Shown here: piece by piece, positions 25,220-38,450 of the stretch
Layout of the letters: every line of letters begins with the position of its first letter
How positions within the stretch are numbered: the stretch's first letter is position 1
Assembly (NCBI RefSeq): GCF_902686445.1
Contig: NC_062224.1
Location: 20,563,123 to 20,627,122 of the forward strand
Reading direction: 5' to 3'
DNA: 64,000 bases
Source of the DNA: Sciurus carolinensis
Taxonomy: Eukaryota; Chordata; Mammalia; Rodentia; Sciuridae
Position numbers and translations under genes: made by a program
Notes under the pieces: generated by a model
Database searches by the model: none
Told to the model about the DNA's origin: nothing
Seen by the model: only the letters and a program-made list of their open reading frames with translations

Positions 25220-25745
25220 TTTAAATTTATCTTTTTATTGAGATATAATCCACATATTAAAATTTACAATTTTAAAGTATATAATTTAGTGTTTGTGAGT
25301 GTGTTCACAAGGTTGTATAACCATCATCAATCACTATTAATCCCATAATATTTTTATCACCCCCAAAAGAAGCCTTGATCTCAGTAAGTTATCATTTCTA
25401 TTCCTCCTTCTCCCTGTTGTGGCAACCACTGGTCTACTTTCTGTCTCTACAGATTTGCCTATTCTGGACATTTAACATAAATGGAATCATATGATATGTG
25501 ACTTTCTGAGTCTGGTTTATTAATCTGTCATCATGTTCTTAAGGTTTGTCCAGGTTGTAGCATGTGTCCAACTTTCATTCCTTTTTATTGACAAATAATA
25601 TTTTATTGTACAGATAATACCATATTTTACTTAGGCATTTATTTTACTTTGGAAATTTGGATCATTTCTTTTTTTAGATTATGAATAATGCTTCTATAAA
25701 CATTCATATTCAAGGTTCTTGTATGAACATGTTTTCAATTCTCTT
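25220..25745 (-). mobile_element. L1M 3' end fragment
   Basis: The plus strand reads TTATTGAGATATAATCCACAT, CAACCACTGGTCTACTTTCTG, TTTGCCTATTCTGGACATTTA and TTATGAATAATGCTTCTATA. These are landmarks of old mammalian L1 3' regions in reverse orientation. It is noncoding. Confidence 0.7.
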
Positions 25746-26134
25746 TGAAGTTCAATAACTATTTATTGAATGAATAGTCTGAGTATCCATCCGTCTATTA
25801 TGTATAATGGTATTATGTAAAATATTGAAATAAGAATATAACAATAACATTAAGATAAATGATAGTAACAGACTAATATATGAAACTGTGGCTAGTTAAT
25901 TTAAGTAAAGTAGGGAATAAAATAGGTATTTTGTTCTGTTTACAACTGGCCTTTGCAATCTGGCTGAAACTTAACATTTTAGTTAATTGGGAGAATTGAG
26001 ATAAAGTCTAGAATGAAAGACAAATCACAACTCTGATTTTACCTTTGCTAATATTATATTGTACAGTACTGATAAAATATATACTCTTCTATTATTGTGT
26101 TTCTATGTGCATAAAAGGGAAAAATAATAGTATT

Positions 26135-26335
26135 TCTCTAATTTTTATAATATGTTATCTCATAAAACTCCAATATTTTATTTTATTCTAAGTAGCTTTA
26201 CTGCTATTATGTTATAGATGTGGAAACGGAAACAAAGAGATCAAAATCTAGGCTAACATTATTAATACACAGCTAATTTATGGTATAGCATAAGTTCAGA
26301 ATTCCTATCTTCTGAGTCCTGGCCCATTTTCCCCC
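26135..26335 (-). mobile_element. MIR SINE fragment
   Basis: The order is AGATGTGGAAACGGAAACAAAG, CAGCTAATTTATGG and AGTTCAGAATTCCTATCTTC. It follows the reverse of the MIR core. Confidence 0.6.
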
Positions 26336-26825
26336 CACTTTATTATGCTGCCTCAATAAGATTTTGTCAGTCTATCATTATCGAGATTCTTCTACATATA
26401 ATTTTATAATTATTTCCATTTATACAAAATTCTCTGAATGTTTTAAACACAATGCCTCTTTGAATATGAATCTGAAGAGGATTCTTAGAATAGGTCTTTG
26501 AAAAAATGATCTTGATGTTATAACTACAATGAAAGCCATCTAACAATAATAATTAAAACATAAGTAGGAATCAAAATATTTGGGAAAAGATGATAAATTT
26601 TGATATAAATTAAGGCATTTAAAATTATTTAAGATGTTTTATGAATCTAAAATGAAAACATACCCAGTTTCTAGAGGAAAGAATTTTAAAAACTTTTTTT
26701 ACAGTATCAAGCAAATTTCCACGCTTCCCTTTGTCTATGTTGTGAGATATTTTTAAAAGTAGCAACAACTCCATGCGCTTTTAAAATAATTGTCTTGCAA
26801 GAAAACTTAAGTGTTAGAAGAATAC

Positions 26826-26931
26826 CTTTGGAATCAAAAGCAACCCAATGGTGACTGTCACAGTCAAATGAGTATGTGCAAAATACAGCATCAACATCCA
26901 ATCAGACTGAAGTCTTGAGGCAAGAACAAAT
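26826..26931 (-). CDS. GPR158: GPR158 coding exon with end of TM6 and TM7
   Basis: This 106-bp exon supplies the last base of an Arg codon and then 35 codons. The protein starts FVLASRLQSDW (end of TM6 and outer loop) and continues MLMLYFAHTHLTVTVTIGL, which is TM7, ending LLIPK. The acceptor is TTTCAG (AG at 26933-26932). The donor is a normal GTATTC starting at 26825. The TM7 sequence is highly characteristic of the GPR158/GPR179 group. A 64-residue reading frame in another phase overlaps this exon and is a shadow. Confidence 0.95.
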
Positions 26932-29900
26932 CTGAAATGAGAATTATTCTAGTTAGCAATCCAAAATTAAGAATTCTACTAACACCACCAGTATATTTGC
27001 AAAATCTTTTGCTCAGTTTATTTTAAAAAGAAAAATTTTGTTTGCTGTTTCTGTAGCATTATCTTTTCATCACAGGCAGAACAAGGGTTTGAGTAACCTT
27101 TACTGAATTCATAAGATATAAACACTAATTATTATTTGAGATAATCAGTACTAAGAGAATATATACATACATATGTGCTGCACATTTACCAAGATTATTA
27201 TTGTAGATGTAAGTTGATTCTGGGAAACTAAAACAATAAATAGACAAGAATTGAAAAGAAGAGTAGGTTACAAACTAGTGGTTTCAGCAAATTTGGGTTA
27301 TAAAGCACATTCCGAATAAGTCCAAATTCTAATATTCTATAGTTAAAAACATTAATTAGAATTAAGATAAAAAAAGAGTGGATAGTTATCTGTCTTTGTG
27401 AATGATCCCAAAGGCTTAAACAATGCAGTGAATAAATTAACATGCTAATGGTAAGATAAATCTTTTAAAGTAAAATTTTTAGTTGTTCTAAATTGTCATA
27501 TTGTCCTAAATAATTAAAAGTGTAATAGTTATTTATCATCTGACTGTGGAATTTGTAAAGCTATGTTCTGAGTCAGGGAGGAGGAATTCAGTACCAAGGT
27601 CTACTCTAGTAATTTTGGATTATTTTTGTAAATTAACAGGTTCACCAAAGTTTGTGTTTTAATGACTCATCCTTATGCAGAAACCAGGCATTGCTTTATA
27701 AGACTTTTTTTTTTGTGATTACATCCAAATGTTATCCTATCTACTATTTATCCATAAAATCTAAACATGAGATTTTACTACTTTGGATTTAGAGAATTTT
27801 GTTTCAATGGTATACATCATCAAATTTGAAAAGTGAAGATCCTATGAAAATGCTCATGATATCATAATCACAAAACAAATAATATGCTTGGCAAAAAAGG
27901 GAAACTAACTTTTATATCCGCATTATAGCACACTCATGACAATTTTGTTAATTAAATTAGTATTATTAATATTTAAAACAAATTATTCTTAAGGGGATTT
28001 ATGCCTCATTTTCTCTTTCTCCTCATGTTTTAGAACAGCATACTAAAATGGAAGTACAAAAATGATCCAAAATTGGGAGTTATTTTCCCAGGCTTCTGGA
28101 GATATAAACAAAATAAATCTGTAACATACACAAGTGTAAAACTCTTATGCTATCTCACATATCATTAGAAAGTTTTTTCTGTATTATCATCTTTTCTAAC
28201 TCCTGTTTGAGACCAGTGGCCTTAAATTACACATGCTTTCAATATGACATCATTCTCTTTGTTCAGGGATGATATACTTTGTCTTGGTTCTTTTTAGTTA
28301 TACATGACATACTTTTGATACAGTTTGTTTTCCTGGGTCATGTGAGAATTTTTTTAAGCATTAAAATAGGGTCATCATACTTAGCAACAAGTTATAGTCT
28401 CTGAAGCATGTAAGAATATAAGATATATATGTAACATAGCTAGCAAGATATATCTAGAAAGAATGATGGTTAAATTGTATACATTTTAGGTTAAAATAGT
28501 GAATCTTCAAATAATAATTGAAATATACTGATAATAATTACCTTCAAATTAATCGGTTTTAAATTACTGCAGTTACAACTAGAAATACCTTGAGAAAAAT
28601 CGGGTTTTGCAGTAGTTAAAAATAAGTAAAGGAGTAGAACATACTGGGAAAAAGGTCTTCCGCACTTTTACACTTAGTTCTTTGCTATTAGTCTCTTTTG
28701 TGTTATCTGACAATTTGGAAAGAATGCAAGTAAATCTATGATAATATGTAGTCATTTTAATTTATTTGTATATGCATGTATATATACAGATACATATATA
28801 CACATGTAATTTTATATTTTACACAGACAAGAAAGAAGACATGTTATATTAATAAAGAATATCTTTTCTGATGTTGGAAGTCTTAATATTATTTAGTTCA
28901 AGAAAATTACCAAAATAGATCCAGTTGGTTTAAATTATTATTATGTTATTGTTTCTTACTCTTGGAACTATATAGCACGTATGAATTAAGTCCATAGGTA
29001 AATATGATATTGTGCATACTGCATACTTGATTTCTTTAATTATTTTTGCCTAATACTTGTTTCTTACCCACTCCTCCCCAAATCAATGTTTTGCAGATTT
29101 ACTGTGTTAAACTATAATTCAAATTCCTTGGTCCCTTATGGTTATAAAACACAGTATTGTTATAAATATAGACAGAAATATAAAAACACCTAAAAGTTAC
29201 ATACTAATACGTTAATAATACATGTCTGTATTATTAAAAGAGGTTTACTTCTTTTATCTTATGATTTTTCTGTAATGACCATCTATTATCTTTTGACTAA
29301 ATTAAAAAACTATATTTAAGGCAAATTTTACCTTGCCTATTTTCAAAAGGATCTGGGTCAGTTTACAGTTTGATATTTACTGAAAAAAAATTTGGTGGTG
29401 AAAACTGAACAGAGTACACCTAGAGTATAAAAGGATATTTATGTAATGATTTGAAAAAATTTAACTTGGGCAATTAATTTGCTTCTAACAAAGTTAGCAG
29501 TTTAATGTGGGGCAAAAGTGGAAAACACATTGTACTACAAAGTCACATGCTGCCAGTAGAAGACATTTAAACTCATCGGTAATAGTATCTTCTTTCAGAT
29601 TTGTAAATATTCAGGTGATGATTAGATCTTGAAACGTGCTTGATGTTCTAGAAACGAAATACAAAAAAGCAGCTTCGTTTGGAAGATAGTCTGTATCTTG
29701 GAGAAATGAAGTGTATTGGAGATCTGGGACTAGGACATGGTGTCTTTGGGTGCTCCCTACATTCTGGACCAAGGGCGTCCCTTTTCAGAGGCTGAAACTC
29801 TAGTTTAAGAAGAGCATTCCTCACTCTGTATCTTTATGGTCTCATATTTCATTCTCATCCTTCTTCCTTCTAATCTCTTTCTCTCCTCTGATTCTCTTTA

Positions 29901-31050
29901 CTCTTTCTTGAGAGAGGTAAGACAAAGTTAGGAAGTCAGTTTCTCTGATTCCCGTTTCCAGGGTAGTCACATTACAGACATCTCTTTTTCTTACTGAAAA
30001 GTTTAAGATGTGTAGGCTATGCCTAAGTCTTAACTTAGATGTGTCTTCGGCATCTTGTATTCCTAAAGGTGCGAGTTAGTATTTTCTGACTATTGACTGA
30101 AGTGATAGATAAGCATCCTGAGAAACTTGCACAACTTACAGTCCCCAACCTGGCTCCCATTCTCACTGATTTCCAAGGACATCTGAATGCCACCAAAGGA
30201 GTTAAAACCAAAGAAAAGGGATTGATTCTCTCTTTCCACTAAGGGAAAAGATATTCAAAATTTCTAATTACATTCTTAAGTGTGTCCTAACTTTCAATAT
30301 CTGTCAGGCAATTGTATGACATTTTTTGTTGCTTTTCAAATAACAGAATTTTTTTTTTAGTTCCACCCTTAGTTTTCCTTTCATTTTCAAATATGAAGCA
30401 AGGGAAAATTCTCAAAGATAAATCATTTTGTTTACTTCATTAAATGCCACTTTCCCCCTTCTTCATATTCATCTGCTATAGAGAATGCATGGGATAGTAC
30501 AAAAGAAAGGGATGGACTATACGTTCTTGCCCCAAAAAATCATGGTTAAAATGTGGTTTTGACAGAAACCCACTGCATACAATAATCCAGTCACAGGATA
30601 GAAGATTTTTTTCATTTGTTTTGAATTAGTAGAATACACTCATAAATTGTCTAATTAACTGCTAAGATTTTGAAAGTATAAACCACTGTATGAAATATGA
30701 ATAAAAACAGATGGGTTATCTATATCTGCTCCATAATTATATATGTGCATTGCTTATATCTTCATAACAAATAATAACATTTATACACAATATTCTGTAA
30801 GTGATTTAACATAATACAATATCATTGAGTTAACCTTCAAAATAAATGATGGAACAAAAGCAATATGGGGAGGAACAGGGTAAAAACAAAACTACTCATT
30901 TGCCATTTCTGGAACAAATTAGTCAACTTATAAAACATTACCCTTCCTAAATGTTTCCATTATGCATCTTATCCAATTTTTCTATTTAAATTAAACTGCA
31001 ACACATCAGAAAAATAAAACAGTTATTTACTAGCTCTACAGATCACTTGC
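26932..31050 (-). other. GPR158 GC-AG intron between the TM6 and TM7 exons
   Basis: This 4119-bp intron starts with GCAAGT and ends with TTTCAG. It is AT-rich. Apart from a short possible antisense L1 3' remnant near 28280-28335, I see no clear repeat, RNA gene or reading frame. Confidence 0.88.
28280..28335 (-). mobile_element. Possible short L1 3' remnant
   Basis: TTTTAGTTATACATGACATAC is close to the reverse complement of the local L1 3' terminus (GTCATGTATAACTAATTAG in the copy near 54150). Confidence 0.3.
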
Positions 31051-31189
31051 CTAATTGTATGGAATATAGCAGAGATAATGAGCTCATTGTGAACTGCAAC
31101 AGCCATATAGCGTGGCTCATGAAATGCTGATGGGACTGTCCGCACTGCATAGCAGAGATAAACACCCCACAAAAGGAATAAAAATTCAG
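31051..31189 (-). CDS. GPR158: GPR158 coding exon with TM5 and TM6
   Basis: This 139-bp exon carries 2 bases of a split Ala codon, 45 codons and 2 bases of a split Arg codon. It encodes EFLFLLWGVYLCYAVR (TM5), a short third intracellular loop TVPSAFHEPRYM, and most of TM6 (VHNELIISAIFHTI). The acceptor is TCACAG (AG at 31191-31190). The donor is GCAAGT beginning at 31050, which is GC rather than GT. The frame forces this choice: AG plus A from the next exon gives Arg followed by FVLAS. Using the GT four bases further downstream would shift the frame. A 66-residue frame overlapping this exon in another phase is a shadow. Confidence 0.94.
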
Positions 31190-31549
31190 CTGTGAAGAAC
31201 AAACAAACAATTTTCCATTAGTTTCATAGGTGAACAAAAACAAAGTATAAGTTCTCTAGCATGCATTTTGTCTGTCAGAGAAACATAACTTTAGAAATAG
31301 ATGCTTACAAAGTATCATTCACATATAAATATAGATACCATTACCATACATTTATTTTTAATTTTATTTAATATACAGATCTTTTTAAAGGTATACTTTG
31401 TCATTATTTTTAACAGCATTTGAATCCTCAGTTTTGTTTTTGCTGATATCTGTATTTTTCCTAAAACATTTGTAAAGTAATTTTCCTTATCCCCAACCTA
31501 GGTTTAGGATGTTCATGGAGGATCTTGGTCTTAAGAAAGTTATCAAGGC

Positions 31550-31598
31550 AAAAAACAAAAAAACAAAACAAAACAAAACAAAAAACAAAAAACAAAAC
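31550..31598. repeat. (AAAAC)n-like A-rich repeat
   Basis: A run of AAAAC and AAAAAAC units about 45 bp long. Confidence 0.8.
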
Positions 31599-31859
31599 CA
31601 GCTTGTAATATATTTATATACAGCTTCCAGAAATTTAAGTTTTTATTGCACTGAGCCCAATTCAGTAAGTACAAATATCCACTGCCAGAAATATGAGAAC
31701 ATAGGTTGCTAAACCATTCAGTGATTTATTTTTATAAAGGAAACATTGTTTCTTCACACATGACAAAAATCATATCTTTTGTGGGTGGAGTGTTGAAAGA
31801 TTTAGTAAAATCACAATCACCTAGTTTGATCACTGAAACCAGCATCACAGCTAAGAATA

Positions 31860-32092
31860 AGGAATTCAGAACCATACTAGATGTTACGTCTGAACCTGGC
31901 TCTATCCCTAACTAACTTTGACTAATCCTAGGCAATTTACTTAACTTCTGTGATCATAACTTCATCTGAAAAATAAAGATGATAAAAGTACATACCTCCT
32001 AGGATTGTTTGTTAATTAAATAAAAAGTTCATATAAAGCAACATAATTTCTGACACATAGTAGTTGTTAAATGATTCTTATTATTAAACTTC
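31860..32092 (+). mobile_element. MIR SINE
   Basis: An ordered match to MIR: CTGAACCTGGCTCTATCC, TAGGCAATTTACTTAACTTCTG, CTTCATCTGAAAAATAAAG, GTACATACCTCCTAGGATTG and ACACATAGTAGTTGTTAAAT. Confidence 0.75.
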
Positions 32093-33149
32093 TCATTTGA
32101 CTTTTTTTCAAACTAAGCATTGCAATAATTTTTAAAACCAGTAATTCTTATAACCCATTTTATCTTAGTGACATAACTTTATTGGAAGATAGAATCTAAA
32201 TACTAAGAAGAAAGCTCTAATTTAGACAAAACATCTCACCCGAGGCATTACTTACATGTAGCCTTCTTGTATACTGAAATGCTGATCTCCATTTGAAACA
32301 CCGATCATCCATCCAAAAACCAAGATTTTATCTGCCAATATTTCAGCATGTTTCTACTATCATTTAAACAGTAGGAAGTGTCCCAAATATTGAAAATAGA
32401 GCTACTCTAAAACCTGATAGAGCCAAGTTGAAGCGGGGGGTGGAATGGACGCTTTACTCCAAACTCTCCATGAGATTTAGCATCAATTCAAATTATTTTC
32501 TATGGTGACCACAGGCCATATGTTGTGAATGTTATTTCCAGTCAAGCTCTATTGGGTTGAATGAAGAAAACCAGCAAAATTATATTCACATATGATTTCC
32601 TTTCCAACTGTCTGTGGCACCACTCTTGCCTTCTATAACCAGGTTTGAAATCTCAGAGCTGCCTTTCACTTCTACATTTCTTTTTTTTTTTTTTTAGTTA
32701 TTTTTCATATTTATTGATTTCTCTCAAGGCATACAATTATAATCTTTATCAAAGTTGCTATTAGTTCACTTCTTATTTGTTGAAATTATTTTTCAATGAC
32801 TCTCGACAGCTGGCTTCACACTGTACTAATCCATTCATCATAAGAAAGACAAGTTCATTTTTCTGAAACTTCATTTTGATCATATTAGGGTTTGTCCACA
32901 TCTCTGCCTATCCATTTGGGTTAACCTGATCTCCATTAGAAGGTTTATTTAGATGTTAATATAATTTCTGTCCCCAAAGGAAGACTCTTAGGGGCTTCCT
33001 GTTCAGGCAGACATATTCTTACTTCTAAGACTTTCCTGCTGCTCAGGCTTCACATTAACTCCTCATATTGCTTGACTTTATCCCTTTTTACTCATGTATT
33101 TCTCAGATCCTGACTCGTAGTTTCTCTGAGCCTTAGCTTTTTGTGAGGC

Positions 33150-33745
33150 ATCAATTGCATCTTCATTCAGACATCTTCAGAGGCTCACTATTATTTTACA
33201 AATCTTTCATTCTGCCATTTGTAGCTCTCTACATGACTTCATACTATATATTTACATGATCGCCCACTGTTCCCCAACATAAACACTTTGAGCTGACCTA
33301 TGATGTCTCATTGTCTGCTAAATACTCCAAAGATTGGTCTTAACTGAGTCGTGGCTCACACCATTTCTCCCATTGAAAATTTCCTCTTAACTCCAGTTGC
33401 AAATCTTAGCCAATTTTTCAATATCCATACTCAAGTACCACCTCCTTCACAAAGCTGCCTGGAATGGTCTTAACCTACACTGGATTTTTTTCCCCACTAA
33501 TCTCTTTTTTTGTTTAACTATCTGTACAACACGAAGCAGAGAATAGTGCCATATAATGTGTAATGGAGAAAAATTTTCAAGGGGTCTTATTAGTCAACAC
33601 CCTCCTCTAATCTCCCCAATGGCCTCTTTCAGGACAAGAACTGAGTCTTCCAGTGATCTTTTCTCCCTTGGCCTACACAGGTGGTAGAAACAATATGGAG
33701 CCCAAATAGATAATTCTTAGTAAATATTTGTTGAATCGAATGACT
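33150..33745 (+). mobile_element. L2 LINE 3' fragment
   Basis: Recognisable L2 strings: AGTACCACCTCCTTCACAAA, GCTGCCTGGAATGGTC, GGACAAGAACTGAGTCTTCC and the terminal TAGTAAATATTTGTTGAATCG. Confidence 0.6.
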
Positions 33746-33799
33746 CTGATATTAATTTTATGTTTAAATCACCAGAGATGTAGATGTTATATAACCTTG

Positions 33800-34062
33800 C
33801 CACTCCAGATAACACTGCAGGGCTTGTTGAAGCAAAATAAGCAGGAGGCTGTTACACTGGTGGTGTTGCTTCACTGGAAGCCTCATGGACCCTTAAATAA
33901 GCAAACTGAAACTTAATTTAGAGGCATTCCTTGTAACTGATTAAATTTGAATTGAACCTCAGCCAATAACAGATAGCTAACTAGTTGACTCATTCTATAA
34001 TGTGGGCCATCCTTTCCAACTGTACCCAAATAAGACAAATGCCCAGCTGTAGCCAATAAAGT

Positions 34063-34100
<38 letters not shown>

Positions 34101-34240
34101 GCTTCTTTGTTTAGTTCTATGATCAGGCTGCTGTTGTGAAGCCCACAACCTCCTTTTGGTTTCAGTGCTTCCTGATTCATAAATCATTTTTTGCTCAAAT
34201 AAACTCTGTTAAATTTTCTTTTGTCTCTTGTGTTTCAGAC
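33800..34240 (+). mobile_element. Possible ERV1-type solo LTR
   Basis: A CTTAAATAAGC box, a CCAATAAAG string, a T31 tract (34065-34095) and CTCAAATAAACTCTGTTAAAT resemble the U3-R-U5 layout of a class I endogenous retrovirus LTR. Ends and target duplication are not clear. No retroviral coding sequence is nearby. Confidence 0.4.
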
Positions 34241-34324
34241 TAAAAATGACCTAAAGATGATGCTGGCATTATTACTAACATGACAACCTCTATTTACTGA
34301 CACACAACAAGTGTGGGGTTCTGT

Positions 34325-34640
34325 GCTTAGCAGAAAAGAATGATGAATTCAAAATACAATTATGAATCTACATCGTGTAGAACCATAGAAGTGAAAAGTT
34401 ATACCCCATTTGTGTACAATGAATCAAAATGCAGTCTGTAAAAATAAAAAAAATTAAAAAGAAATTAAAAAAATAAAAATAAAAATAACCTCAAAAAAAA
34501 AAAAAGAAAAGAAACAGTGCTGGGGAATGATATTGGAAAAATTATATTGGTACAAATGTGTGCATGTACAAATATGTAACAACAAATCCTATCAATATGT
34601 ACAAATATAATGCACCAATAAAAAATGTGGAAAAAACCCC
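34325..34640 (+). mobile_element. L1 3'-end fragments (two)
   Basis: Near 34375-34500 the text CCATTTGTGTACAATGAATC and an A-rich tail match the 3' end of the local L1 families. Near 34540-34635 GTACAAATATAATGCACCAAT matches the older L1 end at about 52650. Both are 5'-truncated. Confidence 0.6.
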
Positions 34641-36263
34641 AGCAGCACAACAAATCTGCTGCAGTTAAAGGATTTACAGGTAGCTGCATTATAAAAACAG
34701 TATCTTCTGCTGGTTATTGCAGTGCTTATATGTTATGCCAAAGATTCAAAATAGGAAAGTAGTTCATCAGTGTGCCACAATGGAGAATTATATTTAAAAC
34801 TATAAGACAAAATAATATTTCTCACAATAGCTAAGCTGAAAATTAAAATCATTTCATTAAGAGTATCAAATAATATGCTCTCACAGAAAAACAATTTATT
34901 ATTCAAAGTACCAATTAAACTAAATATGATATATAAAAGTTGTTCTTAGAAAAAAATCAGTTTCATATAATTAACTTCAGACTAACCCTGCAATTAGTAA
35001 AGAAAATATGCATATGTTACCAAATTTTGCAGTGTTTTTATGTGGGAGTTGAAATATATGTTATGCTTCTGCTTTAGAAATAATTTCTGGTGTTAAATGA
35101 TTCTGATGGGAGGCATGAATATAGTTAAGAAGGGAATTGCATTTATATTTAAAGATCCAAATAAGGCTTTTAGAAAACCTAGGTATTTTATTTTTAATCT
35201 ATAAGGGATAACAGTCTAAAAGTTAACTACCATAGCCTTTTAAAATTTAACATACCATAATGAAAGTAATTTCAAGTTATTTTTTCGAAGGCCCGGGGCA
35301 AGCAAAGAAGTAGGAATTAATATCAATTCTGTGACACTGAAAATGTCCCAGCTCTGTGATCTGAAACCACCCACGAGGGCCAAGATGAGAACAATTGCAA
35401 AGTACAAAAACTGCTCAAACTGGGGTGCTCTTGTTAGTCATGTTGTAAAGGCATTTCTTATTAATAACATTCTATTCCTCCTTATCCCCTTAGAAGTTAT
35501 TTTAAAATAGCACAATTAAATGCATAATTGATAAAACATTCAGGTTTTGTTTCCCCTCTTCTTTTTTCTCTAAATCCTATCTACTTAGAAAATTCATGAA
35601 CAAAGTAAAAAATTATTTATGATTCCACCTAGGATAGCCTGTTTGCTTTTTATTCTTATAACACAGTGGACAGTTTAAAGGTTATCACTGAGTATTAAAT
35701 TGAATAACTTCAATAATTCTTGAGAAAATCTCAAATTCCAGACTTTTAGGACTAAATGGGCATATGGAAATTTATACTCTGGCTGCCTATTTGTCTTTTC
35801 TTTGATAAAAATAAGGACAATAATGAGGTTACATGAATTAAAAAAATGTAAATGATATTTGATAGAATTTTAAAGTTAGAAGTGACTTCATCAGAGCATG
35901 TAGTGAGGAGGGACATTTTTGTAAGTGTATGTGGTGGGGAAGCAGGTGGTGAGTGAGCTGCAGTTACTCTTCTGGCCTTGACTCAGCTTTGGCATAGAGA
36001 AGTATACAGAAAAAGGTGGACTTGCAATATATTTCATAACTAGGACAAAGGAGGCTGAATGTCTGTTCCTTCATCAGCTTTCTGGAATCAGGGAGATACA
36101 AGGGATGGGCACGGGATGGGCAGAGTTGGGCTTTAAGACTTGCCTGTAAAGAAGCTCATTCCCCTCCACTTGCACTCACTCAGTGAAGAGCAGGACAGGG
36201 CCTAGAACCCTTGTCTCCTGGTTCGTGGCTGGTGCTCCCTAAATTATACCCTTGGGCTGAGGG

Positions 36264-36543
36264 TTTTCCCTCCCTCCCTCCCTCCCTTCCTCCCTTCCTC
36301 CCTCCCTTCCTCCCTCCCTTCCTCCCTTCCTTCCTTCCTTCCTTCCTTCCTTCCTCCCTTCCTTCCCTTCCTTTCCTTCCTTCCTCCCTCTGTCCCTCCC
36401 TCCCTCCCTTTCCTTCCTTCCTCCCTCTGTCCCTCCCTCCCTCCCTTTCCTTCCTTCCTCTCTGTCCCTACCTCTCTCCCTTTCTTTTCTTTCTTCTTCC
36501 TTCCTTCCTTCCTTTTCTTTCTTTCTTTCTTTTTTCTTTCTCT
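36264..36543. repeat. 280-bp (TCCC/TTCC)n pyrimidine tract
   Basis: An almost uninterrupted C/T run on the plus strand with CCCT, CCTT and CTTT blocks in succession. It yields a long artefactual frame rich in Pro, Ser, Leu and Phe. Confidence 0.97.
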
Positions 36544-38152
36544 ATTACTAACAGTGGCATAGATGAAATCTTGGAAGTATTTTTTTTTAGCAGCAATTGT
36601 TTATTATTTAAACTAATATGTTAATTGGAATTGAATAGCCTGTGGTAATCAGAGTTCTACTTGAAAGTGCTTTTTGTCTCCTCAGTTGATCTGATTGCAT
36701 GGTTAACATCTGTTGGATGTACCAGGCCCATGCTAAATGCATTCTGTACATTATCTATATTTGTGAAGTTTTTATTACAGAACTTTTAACTTCTTTAAAA
36801 ATAAGGGACATAAAATTCTGAATGCTGAAATTTCAAGTTTGTATCAAGTTTGTTATGGGAATACTGAGGAATAATATGCTTAGTTAATCATACAAAGATT
36901 GTGAGTCATATGGTGACCTGTTTATTCTATTCTCTTGCCCACTCATTGCTAGAGAGCTCTCTGAGGCAAGAACTGCTGTGAACAGTCACACATTTTTAGG
37001 TTCCCTTTTCTTTATTGCTTCTTTTCACATATTTCTAGAACTTGGACCAAGTTTTTTTTCCACAGACTCGACTGCATTTTAAGTACAGAGAAAATAGGCT
37101 TTTCTCTGTCTTTCTGGCATGTACATTTAGAATTTTAAAAGATTAATAAGGGGTAACAGAACTTTGGCAGACTTCAGAACCTATGGACACACATTAAAGA
37201 TCATGGATGTGGAGAACTCACAGACAGATTAAGATGAGAGACATTTAGGGGATAGGGTCAAGGTCGGAGTGGCATATTGTGTCTTCCATAATATTTTTTT
37301 CATTTACCCCTCTTTGGCATGTACACAAACATTATTATTTGGGTAGGGAGCAGAATTTAGAATTATTTATTATCATTTACAAGTGTATTTTTAATTTCTG
37401 ATCTTTTATGAAAGCTTAATAGCATTGACAATTTTTTTTGCCTTTGCCTGGATTATATCACTAGAAATTCACAAATAACTTTTCAGCAGTTAATCGGAGT
37501 ATTTTTAAAAGAATGACTGATGAGGGTTGTTGGTCATTTATTTATTTACATTCTACCTCTATAGAAAAATGTATTAGTTCTTTGAGATGGGGTTATTTGA
37601 ATGATGCTGAAGGGCAGAGAGAATAAATAATTTTATTTTATACCTTAATTTTATATCTCCAGCACCATTTTTTTCTCTTTGGAAGTTAAAGTTTAACCTT
37701 CCTCAGAAGTTAGCATAATTTTGCAGCTTCTAAAGCCTTTGAGATTATTTGGTGGCTTAGGCTTGGCTTAGGATATTGCTTGATGACTGAATGAGGTTCA
37801 TTAAAAATCTGCTGTTTTATTGGCCAATGGTTTCTTCTTATTAAAGTTATTCCAAGGTTTGACTACTACTAGGAATGATTTTGGTGAGCTGAAAAAGGAA
37901 AGACCTTCAAATCTTTTTATTCCTACATGTTATACCTCTTCTTAGATGAAAGGATAGTGCTAGACTCTAATATTAGTGCAAATATCAGAACCAGGGCTTG
38001 TAACACCACACTGGAACTTACAGCAATACGAATCAACAGTTTGTTATTTCTACTATGATATTTCTTTCAACACAAGGAAAAGGACCACTCAAGTCTTTCT
38101 GACAACTGAGTTACTGTATGGGTTATCTCTATTCAAGCAACAAAAGAGAGAT

Positions 38153-38192
38153 TTCTTCTTCTTCTTCTTCTTCTTCTTCTTTTTTTTTTTTT
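38153..38192. repeat. (TTC)n tract ending in poly-T
   Basis: About 9 TTC units followed by T13. It is the kind of trinucleotide repeat that forms triplex DNA, but short. Confidence 0.9.
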
Positions 38193-38227
38193 CACTTAAA
38201 ATTCTAGGGTTTCACAAGGGAGTTGTG

Positions 38228-38450
38228 CTATAGTTTGGATCTGAAAGGTTCCCCCAAAGCCCATGTGTTCAAGGCTTGGTGGTAAGCCTGTGCCACTATT
38301 GATAGGTGGTAAAATCTTAAGGGGTAGGACTAGTAGGAGGATTAAGTCACTATGCTCATGCCCGAGATTGTGGGACTGGAATCATTCCAAGACAATCCCC
38401 GCAATTATGACAGAATTTCTTTAACTTCCCAAATTAAGGTATTAATAAAT
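38228..38450 (+). mobile_element. MaLR-like LTR fragment
   Basis: TATAGTTTGGATCTGAAAGG, CAAAGCCCATGTGTTCAAGG and GTAGGACTAGTAGGAGG match the 5' half of MaLR-type LTRs. The 3' half is mostly missing. Confidence 0.55.

Larger units (their letters stand above)
23586..26825 (-). other. GPR158 intron between the TM7 exon and the penultimate exon
   Basis: This 3240-bp GT-AG intron holds a possible decayed 7SL-type SINE, an old ID-like SINE, an L1M fragment and a MIR fragment, each listed separately. The remainder is AT-rich DNA in which I see nothing. Confidence 0.9.

Noticed and set aside
34465..34689. 74-codon minus-strand frame and nearby A-rich frames
   Set aside because: They come from the A-rich tails of L1 3' fragments.
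36211..36624. 137-codon plus-strand frame rich in Pro, Ser, Leu and Phe
   Set aside because: It is a translation of the TCCC/TTCC simple repeat.
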